Source: a virus. Taken from it: a stretch of DNA of 41,332 bases. Made by a program: the position numbers and the translations under genes. Below the pieces are notes generated by a model. The model had not been told where the DNA came from, searched no databases, and worked only from the letters and a program-made list of their open reading frames with translations. The stretch lies in the IMG/VR virus record IMGVR_UViG_3300009788_000178, positions 1 through 41,332 of that record. One strand, written 5' to 3'. Shown piece after piece: positions 23,701 through 31,206 of the stretch. How positions within the stretch are numbered: position 1 is the stretch's first letter; every line of letters starts with the position of its first letter.

Positions 23701-24471
23701 CTCTCGACCAGATGCAACACCCAATACTTGAAAAGCCTCACTCATCTTTTCAGTGGGTTTAAGTAATTTCCGCATCACTCCTGCAAGGTTTGTAGCCGAA
23801 CGACTCGCTCCTGATCCTTGTTGAGTTAAAAAGGCCCAGTGTGCTCCAAGCTGGTTAACTTCAACGCCTAGCGCGACCGCATCGGGAATAACCAGTCCAA
23901 TCGCACTGGCAAACTCTCCCATTTCTCCTACGCCAACCTGTACAGTGCGCGTCAGCATATCGCTGGCTTCCGCCGCAGTAATATTCTCGCGTCCATACGC
24001 CAAAATTAGGGCGGTTAATGCCTCGGTCGTTGTATTAAGGTCAGCCAGCCCCGCTTCAGCCGTGAACGCTGATTGTTCCATCAAAGCAAGGGCTTCAGAG
24101 GTGACATTAATGCCGGAAGAGAATACAGTGTATAAAGATTCTGCTGCGGCTTGGGGGCCGGAACGTATTTGTGCGCCGAAGTTGAGGACTTGGTTGGAAA
24201 GATCGGCGAATTCCGAGTTGGTCATTTGCTGGATGGAACGCACATTCGCCATAGCTGCGTCGAACTGGGATGCAAAATTAACCGCTGCTGTTCCAGCGGC
24301 TACAAGCGGCACTGTAAGACCGAATGTGAGGTTACGACCGATACGAGAGAGGCCACTGAGTTTGTCAGACAGCAGCCCTACGTCACCTCGAACCTCTCGC
24401 ATGGAGCGGCGGAAGTTGGTGATGTCCGCACCAACTACCGCCTCAAGATATGCTATCCGCTGTGTGGGCAA
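20701..24471 (-). CDS. Tail tape measure protein (1256 aa)
   Basis: The longest gene of the window. The N-terminal 350 residues carry the TP901-type tape-measure core (FASQFDAAMANVRSIQQMTNSEF, then ALTALILAYGRENITAAEASDML). The middle has several hydrophobic stretches of the kind found in tape measures (VAFAAAAAAVGPLIWGLTSLISPLTLIVGAV and around residues 770-870). The start is TTG 24471, which abuts the stop of the frameshifted chaperone. The next ATG is 23 codons later and would lose the conserved YLEAVVGADITNF. As a rough rule (about 1.5 angstrom per residue) the tail would be near 190 nm. It sets tail length and is ejected with the DNA. Confidence 0.93.
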   Translation of the reverse strand: MPTQRIAYLEAVVGADITNFRRSMREVRGDVGLLSDKLSGLSRIGRNLTFGLTVPLVAAGTAAVNFASQFDAAMANVRSIQQMTNSEFADLSNQVLNFGAQIRSGPQAAAESLYTVFSSGINVTSEALALMEQSAFTAEAGLADLNTTTEALTALILAYGRENITAAEASDMLTRTVQVGVGEMGEFASAIGLVIPDAVALGVEVNQLGAHWAFLTQQGSGASRSATNLAGVMRKLLKPTEKMSEAFQVLGVASGRELLQIHNGDLRNALLAVNDALGDTPEALAEAFNEVRAARAARTFINNIDAYTASVDEFNEAVEGATMVAHEEQMKSFAAQVDLTTSALRSAAIVIGDKIMPHLFPFLNVIRELALSVTRLPAPVLSSAVAFAAAAAAVGPLIWGLTSLISPLTLIVGAVVGLGTLYQSNFGGMKDAIQEASTAITGPLDTIKTAVLGFFADVFDPAEIPDFTDVIGEIMTPAEGFGTIEIPIEAGVYLWNLYYRSDFTKDLQRLFTYEDFLARSLDSLGVSDARLIQAGSVLSLPVPIEGRTRMDQWKFDRWIDNVNLERWAEEGRMTVGERVGQAFTQAWGIVKPAIYDLMTKIRDWVLDTGLPTALNIGSQLMTTIAGWFTVEGGEGTEIQTGIEELFEGNFLAAIDAVAPRIGQFLRTELIEKISPQLAASWTAFKTSGKILFTNLGNWLIEVGVPTLSRAFGTVMGEVAAAIAGGIGSLFNSIMGGDAENEANAVVDSAIQPFFEGFTGAIGDADLSIGETVIAAIAGSIATAATLSYILPIIGGIGPVFVGAVRAAMLAGSMTIAFTTKVAAPFVMKIGTSIAMYIRGTGFAFLTTTIGAALAGVVAGIIIYKHMSQSQRDWVGQAVLDVFVPGDQQIDEWRAGLEDSLLTGIAAIGGLIDDEFARSLRADREGGAAAPEAIAQRIQSIMDNAANMVGFDASLITVGLDEDEMWLTVPEGAGADFGLALRQDLAASIAAGEFDMSNEMAVAATDMVSDLGIAIAASDTGHLLTAFAESIPTDLAGKTIAKELAVATITPMEAAFAEAVAAGEGSPEQISETLVAPIRDAMVDAFAAPSGVAYVALTDFFQHYSTTYGNMVAVSATMGPIISASVGGFAAALNHSFLIIKRAANDADFAIRALIGSILRLHALEAGGLVPGNTDFGGTRAAGGPVRANEYYIVGEQGPELFSPGTPGHIIPTATAGNGSAGSSTYIDTLLIEEAHDMETILFELRKLGIDLQRAGR

Positions 24472-25010
24472 TTAACGTTTCCCCCGTTTGCGCCCGCGCC
24501 GTTTGGCTGCCAACTGCTGAGAGGCAGCATTACGTTTCTTCGCCTTATTTTCGGCTTTGGTTTTGCCCGCGTCATACGAGAGCATGTCTCCCAAATCCTG
24601 CACGTTCGTGTTGTCGATTTCTTCCAGTGTATGTCCTGCCCAGAAGAGTTGCCCACGAATGAGCCTGTAGGCGATGTCATCAGGTGGGCTTTGACCGAGT
24701 AGCAGACTTCGGTAAGCCCACTGCGCTAGTTTCCCTCAGAGAACGCATCCTGGATTGCTCGATTGATCGCACCGAAGATTTGAAGGGTCTGTAAGAAATT
24801 GACTTCCGCGATACCATCTTCAGAAACCTCAGCCTCAAACGGCCACGCTGTAACAACTTGAAGAATGTACGGAACACACTCCTCAAACATTTCAGAACTA
24901 GCCGAGACTTGATAAGCCTGATAATCTGAGCGCATCCAGTTTGAAAGGTTGATGATGAATCCATCATCAACCGAAGCGTTGACTTTGGGACTATTGCGGC
25001 GCTTTGCCAT
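24472..25010 (-). CDS. Tail assembly chaperone, -1 frameshift product (gpGT-like)
   Basis: Slippage at GGGAAAC (24735-24729) shifts the ribosome to the -1 frame. That frame is open for 86 further codons (first residues LAQWAYRSLLLGQSPPDD, last residues KRRGRKRGKR) to the TAA at 24474-24472. The fusion is about 180 residues. The added T-type domain is helical and ends in a very basic tail. Its own frame contains no plausible independent start, so frameshifting is the only evident way to express it. In lambda the fusion makes up a few percent of the product, and the ratio matters for tail assembly. Confidence 0.85.
24684..24735 (-). promoter_or_regulatory. Programmed -1 ribosomal frameshift signal
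   Basis: Three textbook parts lie in order on the minus strand. The slippery heptamer GGGAAAC is at 24735-24729, in the correct phase (G GGA AAC). A seven-base spacer follows. Then comes a stem-loop in which GTGGGCTT (24721-24714) pairs with AAGCCCAC (24691-24684) and ACCGA (24713-24709) pairs with TCGGT (24698-24694). The zero-frame stop follows the heptamer immediately. Confidence 0.9.
24726..25010 (-). CDS. Tail assembly chaperone, short form (gpG-like)
   Basis: A 94-residue protein preceding the tape measure, with AGGAG before its ATG. It is helical and acidic, ending AINRAIQDAFSEGN at a TAG just after the slippery heptamer. Size, position and the frameshift signal identify it as the lambda gpG counterpart. 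It probably binds the tape measure and recruits tail tube subunits during assembly. It is absent from mature virions in related systems. Confidence 0.85.
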   Translation of the reverse strand: MAKRRNSPKVNASVDDGFIINLSNWMRSDYQAYQVSASSEMFEECVPYILQVVTAWPFEAEVSEDGIAEVNFLQTLQIFGAINRAIQDAFSEGN

Positions 25011-25056
25011 GTTATACTCCTATATGCGGGGCCGTCCGAAAACAGCCCCATGTTAG

Positions 25057-25470
25057 TTAGACAGATACTCCTGTTTCACGCCCGATGACATACAACGATG
25101 TCGTAGACAACGCTAAGCCAACGATTGTGGCGAACGCATTAGCCGTAGCCGCGTCCGCAAAAAGCCCTACCTGTCCCTCAGTCGCCCCCTCGCCCAAGTA
25201 ATAAGACTCACCCGCGCTCAGGCCGCTGACAGTGAGTACACTACCTGGACGGGCATACGTGATCGGCTGGTTAGCCGCGTTCGTTGCGTTAACCGCAACA
25301 CCCGCCATATCAGCGGTGTTAGCAGCAACGGCATTTGCGATTTCCACAGTGCCATTGGCAAGCTGCCGCACCACAAGTCCAGCCGCGATTGCTTCTGAAC
25401 ATAGGCGGGTCTCGGTGTTGATAAGCCCCCCTGTAGGGGTAAGCGTGTTTGGTAAAGCTGCAAAAGCCAT
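25057..25470 (-). CDS. Putative tail or capsid decoration protein (137 aa)
   Basis: A 137-residue Ala/Thr/Gly-rich protein lying between the tail tube gene and the chaperone. The pattern resembles DUF2190-type phage capsid-cement proteins: TETRLCSEAIAAGLVVRQ, then ANTADMAGVAVNATN and SGLSAGESYYLGEG. Those proteins decorate HK97-type capsids, but they usually lie next to the capsid gene, so a tail decoration is equally possible here. No Cys-rich or membrane feature is seen. Structural role likely, target uncertain. Confidence 0.65.
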   Translation of the reverse strand: MAFAALPNTLTPTGGLINTETRLCSEAIAAGLVVRQLANGTVEIANAVAANTADMAGVAVNATNAANQPITYARPGSVLTVSGLSAGESYYLGEGATEGQVGLFADAATANAFATIVGLALSTTSLYVIGRETGVSV

Positions 25471-25482
25471 ATTAACCCCCTA

Positions 25483-25917
25483 TCAAGGAACTGTACTGCC
25501 AATTTCATCAATCATGGCTCCCTGACGCTCACCACTGATGTCAATTTCCAGCACGCCGTCGAACGGGAAGTCCTCGGAATACTGAGTTAAGACACAGTTA
25601 AAGCTGAATGTCGGCAACCCTGTTGTTTTACCTTCAGGATATACACTCAACTTACCTGTCGCTCCCGGCAAAATGTCGGCAGCATAGGTTTGGTTCGCGT
25701 CGAAGAACATGATAGAGAAGTCAGCAGCTTCGATTGTAGTTTTCGGAAACCGAGTCGTCTCATTTCCCGCCGTCACATCGACAGTATCAAACTGACGATT
25801 AAAACTGAACGTAGTAAAGTCGGACGTAAGAATCTTTTCGTCCACACCGGGCGTTCCGCCTGTCGGCAAAAACTCTACGACTATGTTGGTTCCGATTAAT
25901 CGGTCTGTCGGAGCCAT
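25483..25917 (-). CDS. Major tail tube protein
   Basis: A 144-residue protein with the layout of siphovirus tube proteins. It has an N-terminal strand (NIVVEFLPTGG), TFSFNRQFDTVDVTAGNE, FSIMFFDANQTYAADIL and a C-terminal GVLEIDISGERQG. The length and position two genes before the chaperone fit. The subunits form stacked hexameric rings around the tape measure. No Ig-like extra domain is present. Confidence 0.75.
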   Translation of the reverse strand: MAPTDRLIGTNIVVEFLPTGGTPGVDEKILTSDFTTFSFNRQFDTVDVTAGNETTRFPKTTIEAADFSIMFFDANQTYAADILPGATGKLSVYPEGKTTGLPTFSFNCVLTQYSEDFPFDGVLEIDISGERQGAMIDEIGSTVP

Positions 25918-25926
25918 TATTACCCC

Positions 25927-26355
25927 CTATAAGCTATTTCCACGAGTTCGATAAAACCCACCAATTTCCCAGAACTCGGCTCCCTGTAACAGGAGCTTGT
26001 CAGAGTATTCGCCTGTGCTTCGGCAGGTTGCAAAATCACTAAAGTTGTCTGGATATGTTAGCGTCTGCTCTCGCAACGCCTCGTCAATATAGTTCGCGTA
26101 GGCCATTGCTGTCGCAGAATCCTCGGCAACAGCAGCGACCCGCCAAAAGATGTCGAATTCATCACGCGGAGAACGGTTTGTAAAGCCGCCCTGAATATGC
26201 ACCATACGCACATAGGGCATAGAATCCAACCCGCGTGCTGCTTCCAAGAACACGCGGTGCTCTCCCTGCTTATTCAAAAGAAGACTACCCAATATCTCGT
26301 GCCCAGTTACCGCTGTACGGATACCGGATGCGGCTATAGATAAAGCTCTGTTCAC
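25927..26355 (-). CDS. Tail terminator-like protein
   Basis: A 142-residue protein resembling the DUF3168/tail-completion group that caps the tail at the neck: helical N-terminus (RALSIAASGIRTAVTGHEILG), beta hairpins (YVRMVHIQGGF) and FDIFWRVAAVAEDSATAMAYANYIDEALR. It overlaps the gp10-like gene by four bases (ATGA), and the tube gene follows after nine bases. The synteny head connector, gp10-like, terminator, tube is standard. Confidence 0.7.
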   Translation of the reverse strand: MNRALSIAASGIRTAVTGHEILGSLLLNKQGEHRVFLEAARGLDSMPYVRMVHIQGGFTNRSPRDEFDIFWRVAAVAEDSATAMAYANYIDEALREQTLTYPDNFSDFATCRSTGEYSDKLLLQGAEFWEIGGFYRTRGNSL

Positions 26356-26753
26356 TTGAACACCGTCTTAGCTACCAGACCAGGAAAACGTTCCTTTGCC
26401 CGGTCTACAGCAGGCCCCAAAAATGGGCGGTTTAATCCGGCTTTAAGTTCTAGCGCCGCTGCATAAGGGGCGCGCACTTCGATCAGACGATAGTATTTGA
26501 GTTGTCCGCGAGCGATAAAACGGCCCAGAATGTCCCGTTTACTAACGGTGTTTTTCAAGCTACGGTCAAGTGTGCCTGTCACAATAGCAGGCGGCTCACC
26601 ACGTACCGAAGGGCTAATAGGCGACCAGTTAGATCGCACATCTCGAATGATCGAGTCAGCGATCTCTTCCAACGAGCTTGTGATCCGCATAGGCATCAAC
26701 CCCTCAAGTCTGTCTAGTTTAGACCAGTCTTCCTTGAAACGTACTCGTATCAT
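26352..26753 (-). CDS. HK97 gp10-like tail/neck completion protein
   Basis: A 133-residue protein of the HK97 gp10-like group: helical N-terminus, RSNWSPISPSVRGEPPAIVTGTLDRSLKN with the conserved TGTL turn, APYAAALELKAGLNRPFLGPAVDRAKE. Related proteins join the portal side of the neck to the tail terminator. The start ATG 26753 overlaps the stop of the upstream connector gene, as at other junctions of this operon. Confidence 0.8.
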   Translation of the reverse strand: MIRVRFKEDWSKLDRLEGLMPMRITSSLEEIADSIIRDVRSNWSPISPSVRGEPPAIVTGTLDRSLKNTVSKRDILGRFIARGQLKYYRLIEVRAPYAAALELKAGLNRPFLGPAVDRAKERFPGLVAKTVFK

Positions 26754-27169
26754 CCGCTTGCCGCCCCCGTGCCCTTTCGCACTTCAGAGATCAGATAACC
26801 TTTCGTAGTTTTGAACCCCTCATCATCCATGAATTTGCGAAACTCGTACTCATGGTCATTGAAGATGATTGTGTGGTCGTGATTAGGCCCCTCAGCATCC
26901 CAGGGAAGATAAAGTTCATATTCCGAAATTACTGTCTCTTGCATGAATATATCACCCTGCCGATAGTGTCGTGAGGCTTCCAGACGACAGGGGATGTCAA
27001 TGCTGCCACGATAAGAAAGGGGCGCATTCTGTGTTGACCCGCCCTCAGTACCGTCCGGGTTCACTGTGCGTCCAGGAACGAAGATGCGGCACGTATCCGG
27101 TAACAGCTTGTCTACGATTCTAGTACGTATGTGGTTGAACGCTTTCTCAGATGCGATGATACGACCCAT
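26750..27169 (-). CDS. Head closure / head-tail connector protein
   Basis: A 139-residue protein with features of DUF6093-like stopper proteins: RIVDKLLPDTCRIFVPG, NAPLSYRGSIDIPCRLEASRHYR, an EYELYLPWDAEGPNHDHTIIFNDHEYE core and a Lys/Ser-rich end. It lies between the adaptor and the gp10-like gene, where the head-closure (SPP1 gp16/HK97 gp7-type) protein is expected. Its ATG shares a base with the TAA of a 22-codon frame just upstream. Confidence 0.7.
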   Translation of the reverse strand: MGRIIASEKAFNHIRTRIVDKLLPDTCRIFVPGRTVNPDGTEGGSTQNAPLSYRGSIDIPCRLEASRHYRQGDIFMQETVISEYELYLPWDAEGPNHDHTIIFNDHEYEFRKFMDDEGFKTTKGYLISEVRKGTGAASG

Positions 27170-27237
27170 TAAACGTAACCTGTTCTCCGCACCGGGCTAG
27201 AGACCAACCCCAGCTTATTTTGGTATTGACGATACAT
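27169..27237 (-). CDS. Possible coupling mini-frame (22 aa)
   Basis: A 22-codon frame (MYRQYQNKLGLVSSP then VRRTGYV) in the gap before the head-closure gene. Its TAA overlaps the next ATG in a TAATG junction, as between bona fide genes of this operon. It lacks a good ribosome site, so it may be a chance frame. Confidence 0.25.
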   Translation of the reverse strand: MYRQYQNKLGLVSSPVRRTGYV

Positions 27238-27252
27238 ATCCAAACAATGCTG

Positions 27253-27741
27253 CTACTCCTGGTCTTCGTCCAGCGTATGAGCGGGGGTTTTCCACTTTAT
27301 GAGTTCTGCACGCACACTGGCCTTTCTAAGCCAGCCTGCGGCAGCGGACTCGTTCATATTGAACCCCCGCCCGCGCAGAAAGTATTGTGTTCCAGTCGTA
27401 TCAACAGCAAACTCGATCAAACGTCGAGTCCGATCATAGGTAAATGAAGGAGCGGTATTCCCCAGGTTGTCAACCACCACGACCGCCGCGCCCTCTTCTA
27501 TCCAGCGCGGAACGATGTCGGGGATGTAGTAGCGGACATACGTTAGTGTGCCCGCTACATGGAACGGAGTCGACTCCAGCAAGACATCTATAATGTCGTG
27601 ACTGGTGTCATCAAGGATGATCTGCACTTGTTCGTCAGTCCAGTACATCACCCCATTAACGTTGACGTTCTGCTGGTTCGCGTCCATCAGAAGCCGAAGC
27701 TCTCTGATAGCGTTTACCATCCCGGCTCTAGCCGCCATCAA
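27253..27741 (-). CDS. Head-tail adaptor protein
   Basis: A 162-residue protein that follows the capsid gene. The helical N-terminus (MMAARAGMVNAIRELRLLMDANQQNVNVNG, DEQVQIILDDTSHDIIDVLL) fits the HK97 gp6/SPP1 gp15-type adaptor that plugs onto the portal ring. The second half contains beta strands and a charged C-terminus. Role inferred from size, synteny and helical pattern. Confidence 0.65.
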   Translation of the reverse strand: MMAARAGMVNAIRELRLLMDANQQNVNVNGVMYWTDEQVQIILDDTSHDIIDVLLESTPFHVAGTLTYVRYYIPDIVPRWIEEGAAVVVVDNLGNTAPSFTYDRTRRLIEFAVDTTGTQYFLRGRGFNMNESAAAGWLRKASVRAELIKWKTPAHTLDEDQE

Positions 27742-27752
27742 TTACCCCTTAT

Positions 27753-28895
27753 TTACGAGAATGGAGCAGTGCTGTCAGCCAGCAATTGGACGCCACGCTC
27801 CGGTCGCCAGCCACCTTCAGCATAGACCATTGTAGCGTTCAATTCTGTCCAACGTTGCGACGGATCGCGGTCTGGTTCGATACGTAACCCGCGCCGCATA
27901 TCAAGGGCCTGAGCATCACGACCAAACACACCCGCCGTCGAAGACGCCGAGCCTTGTGTAGTAGTGGTGACAGCGGGCGTACCGCCAGTCAAGCCCCCAC
28001 CATCAATCGTCATTTCAGGAACATTGCGACCCGCGTACTGCCCAGCAAACGTCGCAATCCAGGGTTCAGTCGCGCTAGCAACTGTGACATCCCCTACATT
28101 AATATTCGAGAGAGCTTCCAAAGCGGTCTGAATGACCGTGTTTGCCGCGTCGAAGGCGATAGCTCCGGTTGTCTGCCCGTTGAAGGTCAGAGTAAACGTA
28201 CCCGCCGAAGAACCCGCAGTTGTGATCGACTGTACCTCATTGATGACCGTGCGGGCCAACAGCGAAGAAACGATAATACGCAGATCAGCATACTGCGTGA
28301 CGTAGTAATTGCGGACAGCGGTATTACGAATGTCCAGCGGAGCGGGCGTAGCCAGCGCCGTGAAATCCGAGAAGATGTCCAAATACTGGTATGTGTGGAT
28401 GACCGCTGTATACGGGCCAGGAACAGCGTTTGCTTCCAGAAGCGCACGCGCTTCCATTAAAGCCCCCGTGCTCATGTCCGTTGTAGCCAGCCCTTGAGTC
28501 AGCTCAAAACTCGTGAAGCGGGCCAACAGGTCGGTCTCCAACTGTTTACCAATCGTGTAGCCGATGTCCAGGGCAGCGTCAGCCATCACGTCTTCGAGGT
28601 CAGATTCGACGCGTCGATCAGTGATAATAAACTGCTTACCAATTTCTTTCGGCGTCAGTGTGCTGCGCAAATCACGATCAAACGGCACTGTAGTCAGATC
28701 AGCCGTTTCAGCGAGATTATCCTCAACACCAGTCTCAATGTACAACGTATTTTTACGCGGCACAAAACCTGTCTGGTCTGTAAACGTCCGTACAACGGAC
28801 GGCATTACAAAAGCGTGTTGAGCATAAAAGAGCGCAGCTTCCCAGATGTCTGGTAAGACATCCGAGATAAGTGCAAAAGTGCTCTCGTTAGCCAT
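27753..28895 (-). CDS. HK97-fold major capsid protein with inserted Ig-like domain
   Basis: A 380-residue capsid protein. Residues 45-215 show the HK97-type E-loop and P-domain pattern (LYIETGVEDNLAETADL, TPKEIGKQFIITDRRVESDLEDVMADAALDIG, FTSFELTQGLATTD). Residues about 219-318 form an inserted beta-sandwich: GTFTLTFNGQTTGAIAF, IQTALEALSNINVGDVTV, then a FAGQYAGRNVPEMTID motif. This domain occurs as repeats in bacterial surface proteins and in some phage capsids. It should protrude from the shell. The A-domain resumes with RDAQALDMRRGLRIEPDRD. It lies between scaffold and adaptor genes. Confidence 0.85.
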   Translation of the reverse strand: MANESTFALISDVLPDIWEAALFYAQHAFVMPSVVRTFTDQTGFVPRKNTLYIETGVEDNLAETADLTTVPFDRDLRSTLTPKEIGKQFIITDRRVESDLEDVMADAALDIGYTIGKQLETDLLARFTSFELTQGLATTDMSTGALMEARALLEANAVPGPYTAVIHTYQYLDIFSDFTALATPAPLDIRNTAVRNYYVTQYADLRIIVSSLLARTVINEVQSITTAGSSAGTFTLTFNGQTTGAIAFDAANTVIQTALEALSNINVGDVTVASATEPWIATFAGQYAGRNVPEMTIDGGGLTGGTPAVTTTTQGSASSTAGVFGRDAQALDMRRGLRIEPDRDPSQRWTELNATMVYAEGGWRPERGVQLLADSTAPFS

Positions 28896-28906
28896 TGATT
28901 TTTACC

Positions 28907-29650
28907 TTAATTAGTTACTGCACCGCCGCCCTTATTCCGTTGTAGGCTAGCGTCAAAAACGCTTACCGCGCCTTCACCCAGCATACGTTCTTTGAGCCGT
29001 GCGCCAATGGTATCCTTGTTAGGAATACCAGGATTTCCCGGCGAAGTTGCCGGATCGGGTAGACTCGTAGCCAAAAGCTGCGACAATGCCTGAGCCTGCT
29101 CAGTCATTTCATCAGCCGTCTCCCCCTGTACGAAGGCGGCGGCTTCTGCGGGCAGTTGGGCTGTAGCCAGTACGCCGTCACGTATCTGAGACTGGGCCGC
29201 CCGCAATTGCAGGGTGGTCAGATCAGTTACGACCTTTTCAAGCGCGGTAAAACGGGCCAGAAACGGTGCATCCTTTTTGTCAGTTTCAGCAGCCGGGGTC
29301 GTCCCTGGCTCCTGGTCTTCCTCAGCAGGCGGCGTATCAGTGTCTCCGACACTATCACGCAACGCTTTGAGGTCATGACGCCGGGTAATGCTCTCGCTCA
29401 AAACATTTTTGAACGTGGCTGTTCCCTTGATGACATCTTGTGGGATTGTATTCACATCTACCGTTGCCCAGTCGATTTCCTGGGGAGCGGGTGGCGTGGT
29501 ACTATCGTTGTCCGTAGCGGCCTGCGCTTGCAGGTCGGCGGACGTTACACTTGCTGTCCTCGGTGCGTCATTTCGTGTCCGTTCAACAATCGCATCTTGT
29601 CCCACCTGGGACGTGGTTTCTTTGGGTGTCTCACCCGTAACAACTCTCAT
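28907..29650 (-). CDS. Capsid scaffold protein
   Basis: A 247-residue protein directly upstream of the capsid gene. It is low in hydrophobic residues, with long disordered acidic Pro/Thr-rich parts (EEDQEPGTTPAAETDKK) and a central helix likely to coil (FLARFTALEKVVTDLTTLQLRAAQSQI), as expected for scaffolds. No protease domain is visible. The C-terminus is basic, a usual capsid contact. AGGAG precedes ATG 29650, with a strong hairpin just upstream in the leader. Confidence 0.8.
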   Translation of the reverse strand: MRVVTGETPKETTSQVGQDAIVERTRNDAPRTASVTSADLQAQAATDNDSTTPPAPQEIDWATVDVNTIPQDVIKGTATFKNVLSESITRRHDLKALRDSVGDTDTPPAEEDQEPGTTPAAETDKKDAPFLARFTALEKVVTDLTTLQLRAAQSQIRDGVLATAQLPAEAAAFVQGETADEMTEQAQALSQLLATSLPDPATSPGNPGIPNKDTIGARLKERMLGEGAVSVFDASLQRNKGGGAVTN

Positions 29651-29667
29651 AACAACTCTCCTAGAGT

Positions 29668-29751
29668 CTAAAGCGCCGAACCGTCGCTCGGCGCAAAAGA
29701 AATATTTTCACGTCGCCGCTCCGCGAGGGTTTCCACCCGTAGGTTGACCAT
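29668..29751 (-). CDS. Possible leader peptide (27 aa) before scaffold
   Basis: A 27-codon frame, MVNLRVETLAERRRE then NISFAPSDGSAL, lies in the leader of the scaffold/capsid transcript and spans the GC-rich hairpin near 29671-29693. It has no clear ribosome site. It may be chance or a regulatory leader. Confidence 0.2.
   Translation of the reverse strand: MVNLRVETLAERRRENISFAPSDGSAL
29671..29693 (-). promoter_or_regulatory. Hairpin in the scaffold/capsid leader
   Basis: GCGCCGA pairs with TCGGCGC across an 8-base loop, in the transcript just upstream of the scaffold ribosome site. With no T-run it is unlikely to terminate and may stabilise the message or modulate translation. Confidence 0.5.
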
Positions 29752-29789
29752 CGTAGGCCCGGTGTGCGGATTCTGGCACGCTTAATATT

Positions 29790-29817
29790 ATTATACCACA
29801 GCTTTACTTAATTGCAA
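29790..29817 (-). promoter_or_regulatory. Promoter for scaffold and capsid genes
   Basis: On the minus strand: TTGCAA (29817-29812), a 16-base spacer ending GTGG, and TATAAT (29795-29790). It fires inside the structural operon toward scaffold and capsid, presumably to raise expression of the most abundant proteins. Confidence 0.75.
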
Positions 29818-29826
29818 GTGGTAATA

Positions 29827-31197
29827 TTACACGTCACTGTCTACTGATGGGTCTGTCGGCTCTGGCAACGCGGTCTCCTGTTCGTTCTGGAAGATTTCAA
29901 GTTCTGCTTCGGCCTGCATTTTGTTGAGTTCGTCGGCCCAATGGTAGCCTCGTTTTGTGCTCAAGGTTTCACGGCTAACAATGTTCATACTGTGCTCAAG
30001 TGCGGCGACGTTGACACGTTCAGTGTCATCGGTCGGCAACGGATCAGCGTGCATAACTTCCGGCACTATGGTGGCTCCTCGTCCTGCAATTGCGCTCATA
30101 CGATTGCTGATCTGCTGTAACCCATTCCCATGCACGAATCGGAGCAGATTGTTCTTAGAAAGCATGTCCAGAAAGACGGTACGAACCCCCGCATTAGTGA
30201 CCCGCTGGAAATCCTTAACCTCGCCTCGTAGGATGACTGTACGCACGGTATTCAGGTACGAGTCAAAAAAGAATTGCAGCAATTCATGGGACGCTTTGAG
30301 ATCGGACTTCATCTCAAGGTTTGCAATCTTAGCTTCGGGGTTCTCAGTAGACCACAGATCACCGATGGCCGTCTCTTGGATGTCATCGGGTGCTACTCCC
30401 GTAGCGATGGTCTTTGGGGCAGCGAAATGCCGCACAATGCGGGCAAGTTCTGAGGCTACCAGATTGATCTTCTCCTGTAACTTCCGATCCCCTTCAGCGA
30501 GACCGTAAAAATCTCCTGGATTAATGAGGTGCTGCCACTCTACAACCGGCCCACCAGGAAACGGCCAGTCATCTAGTGCCACAAAGCGCCATCCCGTACC
30601 GGGGACGCGCATCCATTCATGCTCTTGCCACACTTGCTGTTCAGGAAACCAGATCGTATCTAGCAAGTGCTCCTCTTTACGATGGCCTGTCCAACGTAGC
30701 GTGTGCCATAACACGCTATCCATATCGTCTGCCTGCCAATACGTCACCATCTGAGTCGGGTTGAGATTGATAAGCTGGGGGAATTGATGCGGTTGGTTAC
30801 TAGAGGGGCGACGAATACGCACATAAGCGTGTCCTGATAGCCCCGCATTCAGGGCCAGTTTATGTAGAAAAGCCAGCCCCCCGTTGGCATCCCAGGCTTG
30901 TCGCAACCACCTCTCATCTTCAGTTTCCGAAGTTGTGTTAGTGTCCAATTCAAACGTCGGAACTGCTGGAAACAAAAAGGACACCATGCGATCAAGCGCC
31001 ATACGGGTAATGTTGATAATGGTGTTATCATCCGGTTCACCTGTCGGGGTATCTAATTGTGCGGGCTGGTCGCCCAGATAAAACTTCAGGTTCTTCTCAT
31101 ACGCCTGTTGACGTTCTCGGATTTCGCGTGCCTCATCATTCAACAGGCTCAATCGTTGATTGTCGTTAGGGTTGAGATATTGTTTTGCTGCTGGCAT
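29827..31197 (-). CDS. Portal protein
   Basis: A 456-residue protein of the SPP1 gp6-like group. The helical N-terminus (EAREIRERQQAYEKNLKFYLGDQ) is followed by the membrane-facing-like stretch ALDRMVSFLFPAVPTFEL, stem elements (HKLALNAGLSGHAYVRIRRP) and a long C-terminal helix (LSTKRGYHWADELNKMQAEAELEIFQNEQE). It follows the large terminase and precedes the scaffold, the usual order. Twelve copies should form the DNA channel of the head. Confidence 0.88.
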   Translation of the reverse strand: MPAAKQYLNPNDNQRLSLLNDEAREIRERQQAYEKNLKFYLGDQPAQLDTPTGEPDDNTIINITRMALDRMVSFLFPAVPTFELDTNTTSETEDERWLRQAWDANGGLAFLHKLALNAGLSGHAYVRIRRPSSNQPHQFPQLINLNPTQMVTYWQADDMDSVLWHTLRWTGHRKEEHLLDTIWFPEQQVWQEHEWMRVPGTGWRFVALDDWPFPGGPVVEWQHLINPGDFYGLAEGDRKLQEKINLVASELARIVRHFAAPKTIATGVAPDDIQETAIGDLWSTENPEAKIANLEMKSDLKASHELLQFFFDSYLNTVRTVILRGEVKDFQRVTNAGVRTVFLDMLSKNNLLRFVHGNGLQQISNRMSAIAGRGATIVPEVMHADPLPTDDTERVNVAALEHSMNIVSRETLSTKRGYHWADELNKMQAEAELEIFQNEQETALPEPTDPSVDSDV

Positions 31198-31206
31198 ATC
31201 TATCTC

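Noticed and set aside
24453-24680. Independent 75-codon minus-strand frame between chaperone and tape measure
   Set aside because: It overlaps the -1 frame that forms the second half of the frameshifted chaperone. The -1 frame has the conserved-looking helical content and the slippery signal, whereas this one is low-complexity shadow.
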